Assembly (NCBI RefSeq): GCF_037975245.1
Contig: NC_092572.1
Location: forward strand, 14,762,269 to 14,826,268
DNA length: 64,000 nucleotides
From: Apostichopus japonicus
Taxonomy: Eukaryota > Echinodermata > Holothuroidea > Aspidochirotida > Stichopodidae
Direction: 5' to 3'
This document shows positions 49,227-61,229 of the stretch, piece by piece. Numbering within the stretch: position 1 is the stretch's first letter; each line of letters begins with the position of its first letter. The notes under the pieces were generated by a model, which saw nothing but the letters and a program-made list of their open reading frames with translations, had not been told where the DNA came from and did no database searches. A program made the translations under genes and the position numbers.

Positions 49227-49594
49227 GTAAGATTTCAAAATGCAAAAATTCCAACTCACTTGGCCTGCAACGTCTGTGCAGCAGACCAACTAGCCTTATT
49301 TGCATTTAAAGATCTGGGCAGACATAGCAAGCATTTACTATGCTAATTGCCAACCGATGGCGTCGCTAGTTAACGTATGAGGTTTTTGATCATATGTGTA
49401 CCAAGCTAATACGCTTTATTAAGTGAGATAATTCAGTGAGAAGTGAGTTGTAGGAAGTCAGTGTGGATAAGTAGGTAGCTTCGTTCAGTCAAAGTAAACA
49501 GCTGTGACGTATCAGGATGGTTGGATACACCATTTGATTTGATTTGTGTCTTACTTGAAACTCTAATTGTTACAGCTTGATACTCTCATAGATT

Positions 49595-49596
<2 letters not shown>

Positions 49597-49631
<35 letters not shown>
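49597..49631. repeat. (AT)n microsatellite
   Basis: About 17 AT dinucleotides, in the intron before the adducin exon at 50044. Confidence 0.97.
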
Positions 49632-49634
<3 letters not shown>

Positions 49635-50043
49635 TTGGCAAGCTCTTGACTTAATAATCAGAATGGTTTCATACGCTACATAATCCAAACTTTATCGGTT
49701 TGGGGAACTTCATGAAGCTCCCTACAAGTGATCTGTCGCACACCCCACCCATTTTGAAAATATTTTCAAGATCACCTGCATCCAAAATTGTGCAGTATTT
49801 CATGGAAATGGCATAGAAACGGAATGTTCCAATTAGTTTGTCCTGAATGCACCAAAGACAGCGAATGTGTGAGATTTTCAAAGAGATACTTGTGGAAGAC
49901 TTGATATGTAATCATTTCATAAGTAAAACAGCAAAGAAGACAAAGATGGAGGAATGTTGTGCTGCTGATGTTAGATGTAAGAGTGACTTAGATCTGCAAC
50001 CAGCACAAAATTTTGATCACAGGAACTTTTTAATTTGTTACAG

Positions 50044-50352
50044 GGTTACATAACAGGCAACGTGTACGGCCAGCCGTTTGTGAGACACGAACTGAAGCCC
50101 AAGAGCGACGTCGCCTACCCAGCAGCCTCCACCAACTTCATCTACATCTACGACAACAAATTTGAGAAGAGCAGATACGAGTCACCGATCAAGATGTTGA
50201 ACAGGAGGCAGGCAGAGGAGGAGACGAAATGGCTGAACATGCCAAACACATACTCCAAGGTGGAGGTAGCTCAAAAGTACGCCAACTGGGGAGAGAAAGG
50301 GGAAGACGAGGGCTACAAGACAAAGATACACCTGAGTAGTAGTGACATGTAA
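50044..50352 (+). CDS. Adducin exon: end of neck, start of tail
   Basis: The exon follows CAG at 50041-50043 and is open for 102 codons to a TAA at 50350. It begins GYITGNVYGQPFVRHE (family GYRTGYxYRxPxxRE), continues SPIKMLNRRQAEEETKWLN (family kqq-EKTRWLN) and MPNTYSKVEVA (family PNTYxxVxVA). The family's exon boundary lies just before a Trp-start exon, and such an exon exists at 51507. In this exon the boundary would fall after TACAAGACAAAG (50325), but the next bases are ATACAC, not GT. The frame therefore runs on for eight extra codons to the stop. Either the donor was lost, or this is a short terminal form. Other possible in-frame donors (GAG|GTAGCT near 50266) would skip family sequence. 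Confidence 0.85.
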   Translation, partial: GYITGNVYGQPFVRHELKPKSDVAYPAASTNFIYIYDNKFEKSRYESPIKMLNRRQAEEETKWLNMPNTYSKVEVAQKYANWGEKGEDEGYKTKIHLSSSDM

Positions 50353-51506
50353 TTGGTGGTAGGCACATCATCCGTTTGACAGAATCACCCGACACAATCC
50401 TTAATTTTGGGCAATTTGGGGACTTTGACAATTCAAGACATCGAAGAGGCACTTGCCAAGGTGATGAAAATGTTTTGATTTTAGCACTTTCCAGAAACAA
50501 AAAAATCTAAATCTAAAATGTCCTACAGATGGAATTATCAGAAGTTAGTCATCCTTTGTTTGTTTGCTATTTACTTAGCAAATGTTTGATCTTTTCAGAG
50601 GGAGAACAGGGATAGAAGGGTTGTTGGGGGGGGAAGGGGAAAGCGGGATTGTCACCATTCTGGACAATGTGATCCGGGGCGGTGATTTGTTTCAAATATT
50701 GATGGGGTACATTTGCATGGGTGCAGGCGCATAGCAACTTTCATCCCCCAAATTGTTCTCGCGCTTTGTGATATTTTGTATATTACTATCTAAGCGGAGC
50801 GCCAGCATCGGTTGGCACGCAGCATTCAAGAAAATTTCTGGTTTTGATAGCCCCCAGATCACCGAAAATGGCACTTCTCAGGCTTGAAAATGACCAACCA
50901 GATGAACACTTTTGCCTGAGAACCAAGTTTTTTCCAAATAGTTTTTTTTTTTCATCCATTACCTATTTTAAGATTGACACCAGTCACACATCATGTTGGA
51001 CCTCATTGCATCTCCTGTGGATCATTGCTTTTGTAGGTAATACTACGTAACGGCCCACAATATCCGTCAGCCCCACTTTTCGAGGTTTTAAAGCCCATTA
51101 TTTGTTCAGAATTTGAATAAACAAATTCACTTCAAACATGCCCATAATGTTGCACAAAATATCATCTATGGACAACCAATATAAAAAAAAAACCTTCAAC
51201 CCCTAACAGACAGGTCAAAATTGCACGAGTAGAGGGAAGTATGATTAAGAATGTTGGTCAGGGAATTTTCGAAAATTCAGACACAGTTAATTTATTGGTG
51301 AACAAATATGAAAACCTCTTATAACAGCTACTATAAAACTTCGATATCATAAAAAAAATACAAAAAAAAAATCGAGGGGGGGCGGTCTCCCCCTTCTCCC
51401 CCTGGCTACGCCCCTGCGGTTAGAAATCTTGTAGGAAACAGGCCAAATGGAAACCCAGTGATTATGCGTCATCCACAACTCTTCTCTCTGGTTACATTTT
51501 TCACAG

Positions 51507-51608
51507 TGGGTAGGTGACAAGGACCCCAAGAGTGGTGATGCAGTCGCTATCACTGATCCACAACAGTTTGCAAGACAGGGACAAGATCATAAGGAGTACA
51601 AGAAGAAG
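51507..51608 (+). CDS. Adducin tail exon
   Basis: After a good acceptor (ATTTTTCACAG) come 34 open codons starting WVGDKDPKSGD and containing AITDPQQFARQG, matching the family's Trp-start exon and its P-x-QFVPl-T/G block. The frame reaches EYKKK|GTTTAA: either a weak donor at 51609, which joins in phase to the next exon, or a stop at 51612 if unspliced. The adducin tail is the regulatory region that meets actin and spectrin. Confidence 0.8.
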
Positions 51609-51844
51609 GTTTAAACTGTACGCTGATGACGTTATACACTGTTATTTCTAATTGATTGTTTTATTTTTGTTATTTGTCACCACTTTCTCCTTCCTCTGAC
51701 TTCTTTCCCATTTTTTCGCCTTTCCCCTAATTCGGTCTTCCGAGGAGTGAATGATGTATCTGGTATGTTATAGAAAAAGTGGTAAAAAAAAAAAGATAAT
51801 GTAAAAGTGTATCAGTGGGTGTTGCCCTGGATTCGTTGAAGCGA

Positions 51845-51935
51845 ACTCCCCACGTAGGTAGGGTTCTCCCCTTGTAGGGAGCGGACTCCCCATTTAGGGA
51901 GCCATTTCCACATGTAGGGAGGGTTCACCCAAGAA
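51845..51935. repeat. Short degenerate tandem repeat
   Basis: About four imperfect copies of a 20-24-bp unit of the form CTCCCCTTGTAGGGAG, in the intron between adducin exons at 51507 and 52454. Confidence 0.7.
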
Positions 51936-52453
51936 AGTTTTTAAGTTGTGCTATTTACTACTTGTGTATTTTTATGGTAGGTTGAAGCGGATGGGTGTAT
52001 ATTTCCTCACGCCCCCCTTCCCACCCAGGATCATTTTACACACAGCAGACCCTTAGCAAGCCTCAAAAATTTGCTGTGAGAACTTTAAACATTCTTAAAT
52101 CTCTCCTCCTTAGTATCACTATTCAATGTCCTCTTAGTGTTATGTTATGTGTCTTCTTAGTGCTATGTTATGTGTTCTGTCATTCTGACATCTTTGATAG
52201 ATGTCCCAAAGAGTGTCTGCCGGTGAAATTTCCGTAACCATATTACCCAGAAATGAAAAATTGATGAGGTCACACCTGCATCCAACAGAACGAGGCATTT
52301 AGCACTCATGCCACATGCTCCTTGCAGCTGGTGCCAGGACCGCGGTGGCAAAAGGCATGAATTTTTAATGCCTCGTCCTTAATGGCAGAGAGACTATGAA
52401 TAGAAGTGTTATAATGTTACCAACGAGGATGTTGTCTACTCTTTGAATTTCAG

Positions 52454-52546
52454 ATTAGGCAAGAGCGTTTTGGGGATAAGACGCACCCTGGACCCATCTC
52501 TGAAGTTCTGGCAGGTATAACTTATGGAGATGCTTGCAGAACACAG
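52454..52546 (+). CDS. Adducin tail exon (IRQ... block)
   Basis: Thirty-one open codons lie between TTTGAATTTCAG and the donor ACACAG|GTGCGT. IRQERFGDKTHPGPISEVL aligns with the family's NKIREQNrqDvksAGPQSqlL block, and it joins in phase with the previous exon (KKK|IRQ). The exons after this, encoding the NPF and C-terminal MARCKS-like parts of adducin, were not found with confidence in the remaining 11 kb. They may lie outside the window or be too diverged to see. Confidence 0.75.
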
Positions 52547-55500
52547 GTGCGTTGGAATTTTCCTTGTCTCTGGCCCCCTCTACCTTCCATTCTTCTCCCC
52601 ACCCCCTCTGCATTTATCTATTAAGTCCACATTCTTAAAGGATATCTCTTGTTTTAGATAATGAAGAGCAGAGCCACCCACCTATTTCTGTTTATAGATT
52701 GTTTATGATTTGCATACTAGTATAAAGTATACCGACTTAGTTCGGTAGTATGTCAGCTGATAAGGCTTTTTGTTTCATGGACAAGACCGTAATAAGTTGG
52801 TGTAGGGTTACACAGCAGTTGTACGGGTATGCTACTGTAGACAAGGACAGAATAAAGCGCCCTCGCTACCTGTTGTGTTCTAACGTGTCTCATTCCAGCA
52901 CAACAGTGTCCTGTTTCATTAAAGCTTTGACACTGGTTCGAGAGTAAACCACCTGTATCAGCCCGATGACCCTCTAGTAATATTGTAAACATTGATCAAG
53001 ATCTAATAATATGGTAAAGTTTGATCAAGGTACCAGTTTACTTAAGAATAGAAAGTCTTTTTTGTTCTGTCTGTAGTTAGGTAATAGCTTGGCTGGCCTA
53101 TCCCCCAATCCCAACAATAATTTTTATGTTATTTGATTAAGCATTATCTTGACCGCACCTACCAATGGGCTGCCAAAAACTTAAGTATCCTTGCTTAGAA
53201 AAATTGTAAAAATCTTCATCATTAATCCAAAACAAGCACTAAGTAATAGAAAGAGAGAAAATAAAAGGGAGGGGGGGGGGGCAATTTTGTTTTATCAATG
53301 TGCCTGGTGTGACAGTCGTTAGGATATGATTCATGTGTACTTATTAAAGTGTGGTGAAAATGACGGATGGTCTCGACATTCCTTCCGTTAGGTTCTATGT
53401 AAGTAATATCAGTGAATGTACCACAAGAAAGTACATGAGCTACGGGGAAAAGATGAGATATTAGCCACTCCCCCCTCCTCCCCCCCACCCCACTCCACCC
53501 AGTAAAATGTGTGGGTAAATTGACACTGAAGCTAGTACTTGGACATGCCACTGGAGTCGCACTTCATGTTAAAATCAATAGGTTGAACAAACTTCCATTG
53601 ATAAGATCGAATTAATTGATCAATCTCAACTTACTAAAGCCAGCTTACTCGGAAACAAATATCTTTCAGTTATGGCTATGTTTATTGTTCAGTTAAAGTA
53701 GCATTCAGCTTGAAAAATCTCAATAAAAAACCAAACCATGTATTCCATATCAAATACGAACATAATTGATGTTCAAATGATAGAAATTACACAAAGAGGA
53801 AGTTTTAACCTCCGACTATGTCCATATTAGCTGTTAGGGTTAGTCTTTACCATGTTTTACTGTTTCTAGCTTTAGTGTTTGGCTAACAAACAGTTTAAAA
53901 CAAAAAAAATGGGGAAAAAAGTGCTCCTTTAATCTAAATTGCCTGCATGGAATATAGCTCCACTTTTAGTCAAATTACAGTAGTGCATGTCACCTTTAAA
54001 CCCTGTCTTTCTTCAATCTCCTTAAACTAGATCCCCCAAAATTGCTTGACTTTCTCTCCAAACTGGGATGTTCCCTCGACCAAAAAGAGGGGAGAAAGGA
54101 GAAACTGTTTTCTTTCTTAATTCAGCCATCTTTTTGGGCATTTGCTACAATGATGTGATTTTGCTGTGACATTGTCACAACGTGTCACAAGTCTCTATTT
54201 ACTCTGTCGTTGTCGTTGATGTTGTTGCAAGTTTTGGTTTTCCTTCCCCACTCGGTCGACCAGGATGCGCCACTGTCGGATTCTCGTGATGGTATGTAAC
54301 CAGGCCAACAGGAATAGGAAATAAATTTAATAACAAAACAAGAACAATAGCGCATCTTGGGAATAAAAGCAACCGAAATATCATCATTTTGTCACGGTGG
54401 ATTTATATTGCAGACTTGAGGTTTCCGTATTATCAATGAGGACATTATTAGAACAAACATCAGTAGCAACTGAAGTTCTCTCTCACCCTGTTTACTTCAT
54501 CCATTTTCATTTTTCTTGGTGGTGAAGGGTGTAGGTGTGGGGAAGTGGGGGGTTTAAATGCCACCCTGAATATTTAAAATATGCAAAATTCTTAAAACCA
54601 CAGAAAGATCAAATGTAAGAGAGGATTAAAATGTCTTACTTTACTTTTCATATAGCAGAAGGGACAGAGGTGATCAGGCTAATTAGCCATGTGAAGTTGC
54701 ACCTCTTTGGGCGTGGGTTGGAAGGGGAGAAATACACCAAGGGTTTCGTACAGAAATATTGCATAATATTGCCTTCACCTGGTGGTAATTAGAATTGAAT
54801 GAAAAGTGTAGTACGTTAAATGCTACTTCACAAAATTGATTGATCTTTTAGCTTTCAATTCAGGCTTCGTCTCTGAAATGCTCTCTCAACCGATTCTCCA
54901 TTCAGTGATAAAAGGACATCTGGATTCAACTTTAAGTCTCTGCTTGTTTGTTTGTTTCTGTCCTCTCTAAATATGAAAGTCTCAATATCTGTCCCATCCA
55001 TGTTTTGCCATGCCAAGCATCATATATTTACGGACTAATTGCACCCATTTCGACGGTGCTGAAGTAAAACTCATTAAAGTGTTTTTAGGGAACTATCCAG
55101 CAGCTACTTGACCCGACTGTCAACTTATTTTCTATGGTTTCAATTTTTCTTCAAATCCATTGGGATATGGGTATTTTGGGTTTTTCATATGACGTAAACA
55201 CAAACAAAAATGTTGGTCATGAATAGCACACAGCTCCTCTGTTTTTACTTACATTTCAAAACTGAGTAAATTGGTTGGTTTTATAACTTGCCTCGTAGTT
55301 GTGTTCTGATGAATGTCCTTCATTGTTTGTACTTACTTTCATGTGATATTTAGGTATAAAGCCCCATTATGCCTTCCATTATAAACATGAACAAACTGTT
55401 CCCTAACCCTATTTTGGTACCATTGTGTAGTTAATAAGCAGACAATCTTGTAGGTGCATTGTTTGCCAAATATTTTGGCCGAATCTCAGAGAACGAGCGA

Positions 55501-57459
55501 GAATAGAAACCTCCAAAACATTATTATTCAGACCGTCCAGATGGAATGCATAGTGAGACTTTAACATCAAAGGACAAGATGTACAGTGACCTTTGAGTTA
55601 ATGTTATATATTCTTTGATGGTATGATATTCCTTTTATTACCCTTATATTTCTTACATCATGGTGAAGCGTGTAAAACCTACCTTTATAATCCCCACCGG
55701 TTTCATACACAGTGTATCAAAGACTGGAACAGTATGAACTATCTTTTTAACTGTTTCCATTCATTTAGAAGATAGTACAGTATTCAAATGGTGGCCTTTA
55801 CTGTAGAGTTGTTTACTCTGTTGTTCACTCTGATAGTTGAGTATAATTAAGTTACATAATATATGCTGCAAGACACTTGGGGCGATATTTTATGAAGGAA
55901 GTACGTTCCTTTGTAGCTACTTGTTCTGTTTGCTATATGACCGAACTGTTAACAATGAATTATTTGACAACCTGTAGGCTTTATTTTCACACTCAAATGA
56001 GTACTTATTAATGATTACCCACATTGTTGATTATTATAGATGTGATTGAACACACAATATCACAACCTAATTAAAAGGCTTGTATTAGTATACATCTGTC
56101 TCCAGAGGCTCCAGTTCACTGTACTTTCATCAAGGGATGTCATTTTCTTCAGTTTTAGTACTTTTATCTTTTATGTTACTGTTTAATTATCATTCACTTA
56201 TGGTGTGTATGTATGCTGTTGATAAATAAAAAGGATTCCAGCTTCCACGGAGTGGTAAAATAAATGGCTGTCCTTTGAGTATTTCTTATAAAGCTAAGAT
56301 TTATATAAGAGCTGTAACATTATGTAAATGTGGTTTTCTGTTTCTTAATCTTGGCGTCCAATTGCACTACACATCCAACAAGTGCAGATACCCCCTCCCC
56401 CCACTCCAAAGATAAGAATGGGGTTACACGGCCATTGTAATAATAATAATGAGCAGTTATTTTTACAAAGCTTAACCAAACACAAATGTGGGAGAAGCCC
56501 GCACAGGCGTATGGATCACAACTTACACTACGGGTGGCTTCCAATTCAACATTTTATATAAAATTTAGAAACTCATTTCAGATGGGAAAACTGTAGACTG
56601 CTCTTGGATGATAAACCCACCTTACATAGAACCTCCTGATTGCCAAACCTCATTGCTTCAAATGCCATTGCCTTTATCCACTCGATCACAGCACCAGTGG
56701 TTCATCCTAGATGAAACCTGGCAGAGGGAGGGGGGGGGGCACCTAAGATACAGTTACAGCAACTGAAGTAGATATAACTATTGATTCTATTAAAATTTAG
56801 CAAACCTCTACTTTACCCAACCTCTACTTCAAGACATGCATAAGGAACAGATGCTCTAGAACTCTGCACAAAAAGGTAAGACTGTACTTTAAGTACAAAA
56901 CCTCAACATGGATCACAGAAACAGTGAATTTCATTTAACACCTTCATTTATATTGGAGAATGGGTTAAAAATTCAGACAATTTATCTAAAAAATCTCAAA
57001 TGTGACATTTTATCACAAAATTCAAGCAGTTTTTGCCAAAATTTGTTGTATCTGAAAATGTTCATGCAGCTAGCTAAACAATTTTAGGCTGACATTTTTA
57101 TGTCAAGATTCGCCCCAAGAGTCCCCCTCAAAAAGTGTAAATTATTATCTTTAGAATGTCTGTCCCATGGATACGCCAGACCTACACCCTCGCCCCCATT
57201 CGGGTAATGATATATTGGTCATTAAAACAACTTTTCTGACGAGATTCGCAGCAAACTCAATAAATTATCTTGACCAACATGTTTAATGACCTTAGGCCTA
57301 TGTCATGAGACCATTTGAATTGTTTCGTTGTAAATGTAATGATTTCAAATGGATATGCATCTAGCATGTCATTGCTAGTTTATTATTTTTTTCAATTAAT
57401 ACGTTGATATATTATGCGGTGTTTGTCCCACATGGCTTGCCATAGACGCACACGGTCAT
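52547..57459. other. Non-coding (possible adducin intron or downstream DNA)
   Basis: No coding region could be supported over about 4.9 kb. The short open frames (for example 53222-53551 minus, 54199-54387 minus, 56320-56544 minus) have no family motif. G-runs at 53270-53280 and 56727-56740 and a C-rich run at 53470-53500 are the main compositional oddities. Confidence 0.4.
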
Positions 57460-57560
57460 GGTCAAAGGTTAAGCAACGGAGCGCGAATTATGATCTGTAT
57501 ATAAAGCTCACGAAAGGTTACACGAGCAGTGCAGTTCGCTTCTTGGCAGCCGTTGGCTAA
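57460..57560 (+). promoter_or_regulatory. Possible TATA promoter
   Basis: TATATAAAG (57497-57505) is preceded by a locally CpG-containing stretch (GGAGCGCGAATTATG). About 30 bases downstream comes GCAGTTCGCTTCTTGG, a plausible start region. No long open frame follows, so if real the first exon is non-coding or very short. A donor-like site was not settled. Confidence 0.3.
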
Positions 57561-60251
57561 CAATTCATACGTAATTGTAATTTCTAGCCTATTCTGTATT
57601 GGGGGTAACTGCCAAAGAATGTGAATGGCAGATATATTCGCCAGCTCGAAGGTTGTGTATTAGTTTTGTGGAGCAAGTTAGTACTTCACCTTGTTTGTGT
57701 CAGCGAGCGTGAGAAATTACGCTAGCCTATCATATAATAGTATCGCTTAGGCCTAACGATAGGCTAGCTCACGTAGGCACTGGCGTCTATACTAGTTGGA
57801 ATGCTAATCTAGGCCTAATATGATATTCACTAGACAATTAACGTTAGTAAAGTAAGTCACTTTATATCTTCCGACAAAATACTAGACCTAGCTGGTTGGG
57901 CCTAATTACTTTCTGTTTAAGGCTAGCCTAGTACAGTTAGGCTAAGCCTAACTTAATTAGCCTAGGCCTAAATGTCTTTAAATTCCTACCAGAGTAGCCT
58001 ACCATAGCCTAGGCTATGCCATCTAGCACTTAACAGTAACACATCCTAAAGAAACTAACTCGCAGCCGGACAAATTAGTTTAGGATGAAAGCTCTCTTTC
58101 TTTCCTTTTTTTTTCCATCATGACAGGCAAGGCCGTTGGTTTCTTCTCCAACTTTCAAGAATAAAAACAGTAGTTTCCTCCCTGAAATTATTTTCAGGGG
58201 TTGAAACCAACGTTTCATAACGGAAAGTTTTAGACCAAAACGCTCACAGCGAAAACTAAGATTTGCCTTTGCAGCAAGCACCTCTTTGCGGTTTTTCTGC
58301 TGACCTACTTTTCCCTGCTGCTCTGTGGACAATCACGCGACGGCGGAGAGCGTCAAGGACTGTTCCATTATACATTAGGGGGTTAATACCAATGTGATAC
58401 TAGGCCGAACCCCACTACGACTTGTACTTGAATAAGTCTATAGGCTACAGTATCACTAATACTGTTTTATACGCAGCTAGTATAGACATTACACTGTAAG
58501 GCTATACTGCGTGCTAAACAGTACAGATCTATAGTCTTTAGAACGACTACATACCCCCACAAACTGTGGTTTGGTACGCTCCAACTTAGTCGTTTCATCG
58601 CGTGGTCAGAAACAGGTTCAAAAGGATACAGAAAATGTCACTTTGGAGGTATTATTTTCAACCGAAATTACAATTAATTGAATGAATAAAGTCTTCTGAA
58701 AGTTACTGAGAAGCATTTTGAGTTAAATCTAACAATAACTCAAGATATCACAATCAAACGACAACACACACACCAACACATTCACCAACGTGAATGCACA
58801 TTCACCAACGTGTGCTGAGTACAGTATTGTGACGTCATGTCGATTGAGAACAAAGGGAAACAGAAGGAATATCCCTGATTTCTTTTTAGTTTGCAATTTG
58901 GCGTAAGGTTCTCATTGGTCAATTTAGTTAAGAATCGGTAGAAAACGTGATGAATATTCATAGTTTAATTCACCGTTTGAACTGGGATTTTAGGACTTCG
59001 CAAACAAAAGTTACGGGGCAAAAATAGCCCACACAGTGCGGAAAAACTAGGGTTTTCAAGTGTACTCTCATTGAAAATATCCTAAAATCACTTTTTTAAT
59101 TAAAAATTGGCGTAAGGTTACCAAAATATATATGGATTAAGGCATACACCACCAGAAAGCTAACAGTTTAAGCTTTCAAAATGTGGATGGTCCAAAATGA
59201 TTGACTAAATACACATGAAGATACAGGTCAAAACACACACAAAATGGCTCTTGAGCTACACAGTTAAGGACCCTCTCGGAGTGCCGTGAGCGCTATGTTC
59301 CGTTATGTCAGGGGAGGAAAGAAAGACGGCTTGGCTGTGGAAAGAATTAATTTAGGTATAGTGAAGCAACTGTACGTAGTAAATGTGTCTTGTGATTTAG
59401 GAGAGTTTGGTGAAAGAAAGGAACATATTTCAAAGAGACACTTGTACTTGTAGTAATTGAAGAAACTGGTAAATAGGAAAACAAGGAGAGGAACCAAGGA
59501 GGGCATACCTACTGTATAGGCTCAATTGTCTATGTTATTTCATTCCCACAATGAATGCCATACAAGCAAACAACCCATTACCACTATGAATTCCACGCAT
59601 GTAAATTACCCCATGTTCGCATACAATCCTATGCAAACAATCCGACCTATTCACAAACATTTTTTATCTTCCAATCACTGAACAGTTACACAAGGAAGAT
59701 ACCTGGTCACATTTTCTATTTTCATACTATCACAACTTTCTTTAGCTTACTCTACAAGAATATGCAGTCAGAGCCTACAGAACAACAGTCTCCTCCCTTG
59801 AAAATAGTATGTTAGTTTCCTTAACCATGTTATTTTTCACCCTTAAACTTTACCTTTCTCCCTTTAAATCTTTTCTTACAGTTATTCCACTTACAACATC
59901 TATTCTTTCCACATAGCCTAGCCAATATGCCTCCCATGAAAAACCTTAGTTAACTCCCCTGGAAATGTTAGTTTCCAGTGAAAACGTACTTGACTCCCCT
60001 ATGATGTAGCGGAGGTAAGTTACTCAACTTTTAAGTGGGAGGAAAATAACGTTGTTAGGGGAGGGAACAAATGGCCCCAGGCTAGGCCTACCACCAAATG
60101 AAAATGGGAAACCTAGGCTAGCCTACCAAAGCGAAGGCTAGATAGAGATGAGGACGAACTAGCCAGCTATCCTGGGCTTCTTATACAAGCAACGGTACTT
60201 TGTAAAATGAAATTCTCAAGCAATTAGGCCTAGCTCTGTGGTCTAATTGAT
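57561..60251. other. Non-coding, rich in TAGGCCTA-type words
   Basis: Between 57720 and 58030 words built on CCTAG and GCCTA are dense. A minus-strand open frame at 58075-58332 (85 codons, Lys-rich) has no motif and no partner exon. A direct repeat of ATTCACCAACGTG lies at about 58779-58813. Nothing else is supported. Confidence 0.4.
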
Positions 60252-60259
60252 GTTAGTGA

Positions 60260-61221
60260 CAGGCTTGGGGTGATTACATCTGAATGTAATCGATTACGAT
60301 TACTTGAGAATGTATGATTACGATTACAGCCTAAAGTTGAAGTAATCGATTACGATTACATTGTAATGTAATCGTGATTACAATCATGAGTACATTGTGG
60401 TTACTTGCACAATCCTCTGCATATCTGTTTAATATAACTCTCTGCCGGGAAATAGGGCAATGAAATAGGGCAAAGGAAGGGCATTTACAGTATATACGGA
60501 CAAAATTGTGGAAGTATATCTACAATTCCTACCAGGCATTACACATTTATGCCTTAACACGTTTAAGATGTGTAACCCATAAGTCCAGTAAAATATACAA
60601 TTTAAACAGACAAAGAGTAAACAGACAAATACTAAAGTAAAACAAATGAAGATTTTCATGCAACACTATATTTTGTAAACTAATAGTTTCTGCATAGCAG
60701 CAAAACTAAAAACTCTTTTACATTATAACACCAAAATAAAACTAAACAGCTTTGAAATGGGGCATTCCACAGTACATGGGACATGGAAGGCCAAAGTAAA
60801 AGTAAATTATTTTCATCAAAAAGTGGTCAACTCTGGTAAAGCAAATTCTGATCCACCAAAATACTTAATTTGCAGTGATTTTTTTTTAACAGAATAATTC
60901 AGGTGATAAAAATCCTTGAATATGGCGATCAAATCCCCAGTAATTTATGTTTATTGTGCTAGAGAATTCTAGAAGCAGGAACACTTCTTTGGTCACACTA
61001 AAAGCAAATAGTAAGAATTAGTTTTAATCATTTCTACTTATTTTGCCCTTCTCATTCAAATTTCACTGTAATCATAAATGTAATACGATTACGATTACTT
61101 TGCCCTTGTAATCGATTACGATTACTTTGTAAATACACAAAAGTAATCGATTACGATTACTTCAAAAAATGTAATAGATTGTAATTGATTACGATTACTG
61201 ATTACGATTACCCCAAGCCTG
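60260..61221. mobile_element. hAT-like non-autonomous transposon (962 bp)
   Basis: The ends are CAGGCTTGGGG and CCCCAAGCCTG, perfect 11-bp inverted repeats beginning with the CAGG typical of hAT elements. They are flanked by identical 8-bp copies of GTTAGTGA (60252-60259 and 61222-61229), the hAT target-duplication length. Inside both ends are several copies of GTAATCGATTACGATTAC, themselves partly palindromic. The middle 600 bp is unrelated AT-rich DNA with no transposase frame (the minus-strand 76-codon frame at 60429 has no motif). It would need a transposase from elsewhere. Confidence 0.88.
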
Positions 61222-61229
61222 GTTAGTGA

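Noticed and set aside
55453-55496. Later adducin exon (FAKYFGRISENERE after a TTGTAG acceptor)
   Set aside because: It vaguely recalls the NPF-x-E-x-EY block, but a TAG follows at once, no donor is clear and the upstream tail part is missing. Kept only as a note.
58075-58332. Lys-rich minus-strand frame
   Set aside because: No family resemblance; composition is consistent with a chance open frame.
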